Assembly (NCBI RefSeq): GCF_022921095.1
Contig: NZ_CP095053.1
Location: forward strand, 4,630,501 to 4,694,500
DNA: 64,000 nucleotides
Direction: 5' to 3'
Source of the DNA: Hymenobacter aerilatus
GTDB lineage: Bacteria; Bacteroidota; Bacteroidia; Cytophagales; Hymenobacteraceae
Shown here piece by piece: positions 59,796 through 64,000 of this stretch (positions within the stretch are counted from its first letter, which is position 1; each line of letters begins with the position of its first letter). Below the pieces are notes generated by a model. That model made no database searches. It worked only from the letters and a program-made list of their open reading frames with translations, and was not told the DNA's origin. The translations under genes were made by a program, and so were the position numbers.

Positions 59796-60476
59796 TTATT
59801 CTGTGTCCTTTTTCGGAAAAGCTGATTTATCTGCTGCCGTGAAGGTGATAGGTAGGGTGTAGTGAACATCATCCTTTATTGGAATCCATTTCCCCATGAG
59901 CTTAGCGACGCGTAGCGCCTCTGTATCGAATGGCTCCCCCATTCCTTTTAGTATAGAAAAGCTACGGGCGTACCCATGTTTGGTAACAATGAAGCTTACA
60001 AATACTTTCCCGCTTCGCCGTTGTCCAGTTGGATAGCGCAAGTTTTGGATAATGAAACGGCGTAGGCCCGCCTCGCCACCATCTTTGTATTCTGGCATCA
60101 CCTCGAAGCCTAATACTGTCACTGCTTGTTCAGGAGCTACATAATGCTTCGCACCCGCCCGCACTTGCGCCCATGCCTCCCTACCCGACAGCCCCAACCC
60201 ACACACCAGCACCAGTGCCACCAGAAACCGCCGCAGCCTGGGGCGCAACTGGGGCCCTGGGGTAGTCGCCAACTGGCTTTGGCGAAAACGCCCACACAGG
60301 CGGCCGTCGGGTGAAGCAGCGCGGGCGGCTTCCAGGTCGATAGCAGTGCTGTTTGTGAAGTCCACTACTTCGTGGTTGCAGCGGGCGCAGTGGCGACCTT
60401 GGTCGGTAGGCGTCATGTGCTGCCAGTCTTCGGAGCAGGCCTGCAGATGTATAGTAAGGATAGGAAGCTCAAGCAT
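59796..60476 (-). CDS. TonB-C-domain protein with cysteine-rich cytoplasmic N-terminus (paralog 3)
   Basis: From the ATG at 60476 (MLELPILTIHLQACSEDWQH) the protein has a Cys-rich N-terminal domain: CSEDWQHMTP, HCARCNHEVVDFTN and GRLCGRF, a likely zinc-binding knuckle. One transmembrane segment (about 86-106) follows, then a periplasmic TonB-C domain (YKDGGEAGLRRFIIQNLRYP, GKVFVSFIVTKHGYARS, MGKWIPIKDDVHYTLPI). A zinc-finger-like cytoplasmic head joined through the membrane to TonB-C resembles anti-sigma or regulatory layouts. It precedes two shorter paralogs on the same strand. Confidence 0.8.
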   Translation of the reverse strand: MLELPILTIHLQACSEDWQHMTPTDQGRHCARCNHEVVDFTNSTAIDLEAARAASPDGRLCGRFRQSQLATTPGPQLRPRLRRFLVALVLVCGLGLSGREAWAQVRAGAKHYVAPEQAVTVLGFEVMPEYKDGGEAGLRRFIIQNLRYPTGQRRSGKVFVSFIVTKHGYARSFSILKGMGEPFDTEALRVAKLMGKWIPIKDDVHYTLPITFTAADKSAFPKKDTE

Positions 60477-60694
60477 AGGTCGATAGAGAGGATATGCTAA
60501 CAACGCTTTACTACGGAATTTTAGTGGCCGGTGTGGGGCGCGTCGTTACTTTTGTGAGGCCGGCTGACCAATGGAGCTGCGGGTTGGATTCACTGGTCCT
60601 TCACCCAACGCAACAAAGTTTTGTGGGTCTTTGCGTAAACAATAGGCCTTTCTTGCCACTTTATGACAGCGCTCCGCGGCAGACGATGGCGTAG

Positions 60695-60702
60695 TATATT
60701 TG
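60695..60702 (+). promoter_or_regulatory. -7 box for the PhyH gene
   Basis: TATATTTG fits TAnnTTTG exactly and lies 35 bp before the ATG at 60738. No convincing TTTG at the -33 position was found. Confidence 0.45.
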
Positions 60703-60737
60703 TCGCCTCCTCCGCTGCGGACTTTGCTTTTCGTCTT

Positions 60738-61553
60738 ATGTCATCTCTTCAGAATTATCCTCGCTTCACTTTAGGTAATACGCTGACCACAGAGCAACTA
60801 GAGTTTTTTCGGCAGTATGGGTTTCTGCATTTCCGCCCTTTTTTGACCCCCGATACGGTGCAGGACTTGCTGCGCGCGTCGGAAGACGTACAGCGCAAAT
60901 GGCTGGCCGAGGGGGTAGAGAAGGTGAACGGCGTGCCCATTAAATACGGCAAGGATGTGGACGGGCAGCCCATTGTACAGCGGTTTGCCTTTGCCTCCCA
61001 CCACAGCCCTGTACTACACGAGTTCCTGAAAGACCCGCGCTTCGAAGCCCTATTTCCGCTGTTGGAAGCCCCCGGTGGGCGCATCGGCGAAAATGAGAAG
61101 GACGGCCTCGTCATCAATCACTACGTGAACGTGACGGGCTCGGAGTTTTCGCAGATGGGCTGGCACACCGATTCGCTGCGCGACGTATTCTACGGCAAGC
61201 GCATCGGCCCCATGCTAAACGTGGGTGTGCACCTCGATGGCACCCCGGCCACCAACGGCGGCTTGCGCCTGCTGGTAGGCACGCACACGCAGAGTCTGCG
61301 CAAGATGCTGTTTCGCAAGAAGTACTACAAAGACGTAGACTCTGACCCCAACGAAATAGCCGTAGAAACCGAGCCCGGCGACCTGACCGTGCACGACGGC
61401 CGCATGTGGCACCGCGTGGCCCGCTCGCCGCTGGTAGGCGAAGTGTCGCGCCGCCGCGTGATGTATATTCCCATCATTTCGGGCAAATACGAGCCGAAGA
61501 ATGAAGAAAGCCCCACGCCGTTTTACCTACGCTTCTTGCACTTGGTGAAGTAA
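60738..61553 (+). CDS. Phytanoyl-CoA dioxygenase (PhyH) family protein
   Basis: The ATG at 60738 (MSSLQNYPRFTLGNTLTTEQ) is chosen since it follows the promoter box. The 271-residue protein is a 2-oxoglutarate/Fe(II) dioxygenase: iron ligands His143 and Asp145 in GWHTDSLRD and His225 in DGRMWHRVARSP; PGDLTVHDGRMWH is the second-half motif, and Arg residues near the end could bind 2-oxoglutarate. Family members hydroxylate lipids or small metabolites. No gene cluster points to the substrate. Confidence 0.88.
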   Translation: MSSLQNYPRFTLGNTLTTEQLEFFRQYGFLHFRPFLTPDTVQDLLRASEDVQRKWLAEGVEKVNGVPIKYGKDVDGQPIVQRFAFASHHSPVLHEFLKDPRFEALFPLLEAPGGRIGENEKDGLVINHYVNVTGSEFSQMGWHTDSLRDVFYGKRIGPMLNVGVHLDGTPATNGGLRLLVGTHTQSLRKMLFRKKYYKDVDSDPNEIAVETEPGDLTVHDGRMWHRVARSPLVGEVSRRRVMYIPIISGKYEPKNEESPTPFYLRFLHLVK

Positions 61554-61572
61554 CCAATAGGGTTAAAATCGT

Positions 61573-61666
61573 ACGTCATTTCGACCAACGGGAGAAACCT
61601 CGCGTGCTGACGCCGGATGGTAAGTACCGGAGCACATGAGATTTCTCCCGTTGGTCGAAATGACGT
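61573..61666. repeat. Palindromic repeat unit (family B, GTCATTTCGACC type)
   Basis: ACGTCATTTCGACCAACGGG (61573 onward) is mirrored by the end at 61666 (CCCGTTGGTCGAAATGACGT), 25-nt arms with at most one mismatch. It starts 19 bp after the PhyH stop and ends 20 bp before the SDR start. Shares the GTCAT head and GAGAAA-type inner end with family A. Confidence 0.88.
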
Positions 61667-61685
61667 TTAAACCGAAAACGAACAT

Positions 61686-62471
61686 ATGAAAACCGCACTC
61701 ATCACCGGCGCCTCGCGGGGCATTGGGCAAGCCATTGCCACCGAGCTGGCGCGGCGTGGCTACCATGTGCTGCTCACGGCACGCTCCGCAGAGGCTCTGG
61801 AAACGGTAGCCGCTACCCTGCGCCAGCAGTTTGGGGTAGAAGCGCACGTACTGGCCGCCGACCTGGCTGCAGCCGATGGCCCGGTCCGCGTGGCGGAGTG
61901 GGCTACTACCATCGCGCCGGAACTGGCCGTGCTGGTAAATAATGCCGGGTACGGTCTGTGGGGTAGGTTCGAAGACTTGGGGCTGGACGAGCAGCAGCAG
62001 ATGCTGCGCCTGAACATGCAGGTACCCGTAGAGCTGACGCACCGCTTGCTGCCTACCTTACGCCGTCAGCCTAAGGCCTACATCCTGAATGTGGCCAGTA
62101 CCGCAGCCTACCAGGCTGTGCCTACCCTGTCGCTCTACGCAGCCAGCAAAGCGTTTCTGCTCAGCTTCAGCCGCGGCCTGCGCTACGAGCTGCGCGACTC
62201 GCCGGTGTCCGTTACTTGCCTCAGCCCTGGCTCCACTACCACCGATTTTGCCAACCGTGCCGGCATGAACGACGCTCTGCAAGCCACCGCCAATAAGGTG
62301 TCGATGACACCGGAGCAAGTAGCCAAAGCCGCCGTAGCGGCTCTGCTAGCCGGCGAGGCCGAGTTGATTCCTGGAGCGCTCAATAAGATTTCGGCCACGC
62401 TCACCAGCTTCGTTCCCAAAGCTCTAACAGAGAAAATTGCTGCTGGCATCTACGAAAAGCACTTGCAGTAG
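61686..62471 (+). CDS. Short-chain dehydrogenase/reductase
   Basis: Classical SDR of 261 residues: TGASRGIG NAD(P)-binding motif (7-14), an Asn-Asn-Ala-Gly element (VNNAGYGLWG), and the Ser-Tyr-Lys triad in NVASTAAYQAVPTLSLYAASK. The Arg at the end of the second strand (LLTARSAEAL) favours NADP(H). The C-terminal segment (EAELIPGALNKISATLTSFVPKALTEKIAAG) resembles the DltE/YqjQ-like subgroup. Substrate unknown. Preceded by a family-B and followed by a family-A repeat. Confidence 0.9.
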   Translation: MKTALITGASRGIGQAIATELARRGYHVLLTARSAEALETVAATLRQQFGVEAHVLAADLAAADGPVRVAEWATTIAPELAVLVNNAGYGLWGRFEDLGLDEQQQMLRLNMQVPVELTHRLLPTLRRQPKAYILNVASTAAYQAVPTLSLYAASKAFLLSFSRGLRYELRDSPVSVTCLSPGSTTTDFANRAGMNDALQATANKVSMTPEQVAKAAVAALLAGEAELIPGALNKISATLTSFVPKALTEKIAAGIYEKHLQ

Positions 62472-62482
62472 GTGGTGAAGTG

Positions 62483-62652
62483 GTGAGTTTGTGAAGTTGT
62501 GAATATAAAAAGCGTGTGTCATCCTGAGCGCAGCGAAGGACCTTCTCACATCGGAACGATTATCGTCTCAACGACTCGTTCAATTGGCATAAGGTCCTTC
62601 GCCGCGCTCAGGATGACATACGCTTTTTATATTCACAACTTCACAAACTCAC
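62483..62652. repeat. Long palindromic repeat (family A core with extended arms)
   Basis: Arms 62483-62544 and 62591-62652 match at 60 of 62 positions. The core is TGTCATCCTGAGC...GAAGGACCTT, and the outer 30 bases (GTGAGTTTGTGAAGTTGTGA...) are an added flank also seen in part near 23526-23547. The right end carries the last four codons and the stop of the PAP2-type gene. Confidence 0.92.
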
Positions 62653-63297
62653 CCCTTTCCCTGCCAGCCAATAGCTGCCGAAGGCGAACGGAATAGCGGC
62701 CAGCACATCGTAGGTGTAGTGTGCGTGCTGCACCAGCACCAGCGCGGCCACTACCCCTGTAAGAGCAGCCAATACCTGGCGTAGTCTGCCTGGTCCTACT
62801 GCCAGGGAAAGTAGGGCGAGAGTAGCTGTATGACCCGAAAAAAATAGGTCTTTGGTGATGGGGACTTGCGACGCGTAGAAGAAACGCTCCACCAGTGGGT
62901 CGTGGAGGACGAGCAGGTGGGCCGGTGCCTCCAGGGGAAAAAGCCACAATGTGGCTATGCGCAGCAAGTGCAGCAAGGCATACGCCCACAGCGCCCGCAG
63001 CAGCAGGGTAGGGCGGGGCAGCAGATAAATCAAGGCCACAGCAATACTTAGGTAGATAACCCCGAAAGTAGGCGCCGATACGTCGTGGGCGGGTAAGGCT
63101 TCCAGCAGCGGATCGGGCAGCACCGTGCCTGGCCGCGCCTGAACGAAGGTAAAAAAGGCAGGCAGGGCGTAGGAAATGCCTAGTAGCAGCAGCAGCGCCA
63201 CCAGTAGCCGTTGCCGGAAGGCGGGGTGGGTGCGGGCTGCCGACCAAGTGAGTGGGCGTGCCGGCGTTGTGGCGGCGGAAGAACGATGGGTGGGCAT
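62641..63297 (-). CDS. PAP2/sphingomyelin-synthase-like integral membrane protein
   Basis: Of two overlapping leftward frames, this one has the protein-like pattern. After a basic N-terminus the 218-residue product has about six hydrophobic helices and the two His motifs of lipid phosphatases/transferases: DLFFSGHTATLALLSLAV and HAHYTYDVLAAIPFAFG. These match the PAP2_C (sphingomyelin-synthase-like) signature with the catalytic His-His-Asp triad. A function on membrane phospho- or sphingolipids is plausible; Bacteroidota make sphingolipids. Its C-terminus (GVSL) lies within a family-A palindrome, so the original end may have been replaced. Confidence 0.82.
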   Translation of the reverse strand: MPTHRSSAATTPARPLTWSAARTHPAFRQRLLVALLLLLGISYALPAFFTFVQARPGTVLPDPLLEALPAHDVSAPTFGVIYLSIAVALIYLLPRPTLLLRALWAYALLHLLRIATLWLFPLEAPAHLLVLHDPLVERFFYASQVPITKDLFFSGHTATLALLSLAVGPGRLRQVLAALTGVVAALVLVQHAHYTYDVLAAIPFAFGSYWLAGKGVSL

Positions 63298-63424
63298 GCG
63301 AAAGAGCGCGTCGCACTATAAAAGAGTGGCGCAGTACAAAAATAAGCAGCGCGAGTCAGGTGTGCGAAAGTGGTGCCATCGGCGTACTTTAGGACGTTTT
63401 TTCAGGCCTTCTATTGCACTGCAT

Positions 63425-64000
63425 ATGCCCCGTTTTTCTACCCTGCTCACCACCGCATTGGCGTTGGCTACCTTCCCAACGCTGGCGCAGAACGCCGCCC
63501 TAAATGCGCGTATTGCCAAGCTGGCGGCGCAGGAAGAAAGCAAGGTAGTTGCCTGGCGGCGCGATATCCACGAGCACCCTGAACTGGGTAATCAGGAAAC
63601 CCGCACGGCCGGCATTGTAGCCGCCCACCTCAAAAAGCTGGGCATTGAGGTGCAAACCGGCGTGGCCCGCACCGGCGTGGTAGGCATTCTGCGCGGCGGC
63701 AAACCTGGCCCTGTAGTGGCGTTGCGCGCCGATATGGACGGCCTACCCGTGACGGAAACCACCGGCCTACCCTTTGCCTCGCAGGTGAAGACTACCTACA
63801 ACAACCAGCCTGTAGGCGTGATGCATGCCTGCGGCCACGACACGCACGTAGCCATGCTGTTGGGCGCTGCCGAGGTGCTCAGCCAGGTGAAAAAAGACCT
63901 ACCAGGCACGGTGAAGTTTATCTTCCAGCCCGCCGAGGAAGGCTCCCTACCCGGTGAAACGGGTGGTGCCAAGCTGATGGTGCAGGAAGGTGTGATGACG
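63425..64000 (+). CDS. M20D-family amidohydrolase, secreted (5' part; continues past window)
   Basis: The ATG at 63425 opens a signal peptide (MPRFSTLLTTALALATFPTL, AQ). The M20D pattern then follows: WRRDIHEHPELGNQETRTA, VVALRADMDGLPVTE, VMHACGHDTHVAMLLGAA with the metal-binding Cys/His residues, and FIFQPAEEGSLPGE with the catalytic Glu pair. These enzymes hydrolyse N-acyl amino acids or related amides (hippurate hydrolase/aminoacylase type). The frame is open to base 64000 (192 codons), so the C-terminal half is not in the window. Confidence 0.93.
   Translation, partial: MPRFSTLLTTALALATFPTLAQNAALNARIAKLAAQEESKVVAWRRDIHEHPELGNQETRTAGIVAAHLKKLGIEVQTGVARTGVVGILRGGKPGPVVALRADMDGLPVTETTGLPFASQVKTTYNNQPVGVMHACGHDTHVAMLLGAAEVLSQVKKDLPGTVKFIFQPAEEGSLPGETGGAKLMVQEGVMT

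Noticed and set aside
62633..63316. Alternative 227-codon leftward frame over the PAP2-type gene
   Set aside because: Its Pro/Arg/His-rich translation lacks structure, while the overlapping frame shows membrane helices and the SGHT / HYTYD motifs.

Overview
The window comes from a member of the Bacteroidota, most probably a Hymenobacter-like (Cytophagales/Hymenobacteraceae) bacterium. This rests on several things: moderately high GC; Bacteroidota-type -7 promoter boxes (TAnnTTTG) ahead of several genes; a type IX secretion C-terminal signal on a giant surface protein; DUF5686, DUF4369, DUF5694, LytS/LytTR and TonB-C families typical of the phylum; and a Bacteroidota-style arginine/pyrimidine cluster (GNAT-argG-argC-argD-carA-carB facing argB-argE-argH). 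No phage, plasmid, CRISPR or rRNA is visible.

Layout. 1-4392: a leftward set with a gluconate-dehydrogenase-subunit-3-like Tat lipoprotein (cut by the window edge), its GMC flavoprotein partner and two paralogous Tat-exported xylose-isomerase-like TIM barrels. I read this as a periplasmic sugar (possibly 3-keto-glycoside) oxidation module. 4676-7203: a small unknown protein, a TPM-domain membrane protein and a RibD-C/DHFR-like reductase. 7660-14646: a 2,328-residue secreted protein with four seven-repeat FG-GAP propellers. 14905-16902: an outer-membrane barrel protein and a low-GC PD-(D/E)XK nuclease. 16965-21485: class Ia ribonucleotide reductase (nrdB, nrdA), split by an island holding a GIY-YIG gene, palindromic repeats and a 116-bp GGTAG array. 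21486-22734: a DnaA-box cluster, then rplU-rpmA. 22745-28246: cyclase, hydrolase, hemW and a BamA/TamA-like protein. 28365: initiator tRNA. 28581-44482: envelope and regulatory genes (pentapeptide protein, DUF5686, transglutaminase, S41 protease, ruvX-def, DUF5694, LytS/LytTR pair, zinc-phospholipase-C-like enzyme, patatin-barrel fusion). 44565-58562: arginine and carbamoyl-phosphate genes, with carA and carB separated by a second GIY-YIG gene and a small membrane protein. 58678-64000: three TonB-C paralogs, a PhyH dioxygenase, an SDR, a PAP2-type membrane protein and the start of an M20D amidohydrolase.

Working together. carA/carB would make carbamoyl phosphate. The GNAT protein (candidate first step), argB, argC, argD and the ArgE-like deacylase would make ornithine, and argG/argH finish arginine. 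The ornithine-level carbamoyltransferase is not in the window. nrdA/nrdB make dNTPs.

The most unusual feature is an interspersed repeat superfamily (GTCAT-headed inverted repeats) in at least nine intergenic places. Two small GIY-YIG endonuclease genes sit beside such repeats, and each lies between the two subunit genes of one enzyme (nrdB/nrdA and carA/carB). This may be a mobile endonuclease/repeat system. All functions are from reading translations by eye; no searches were run.
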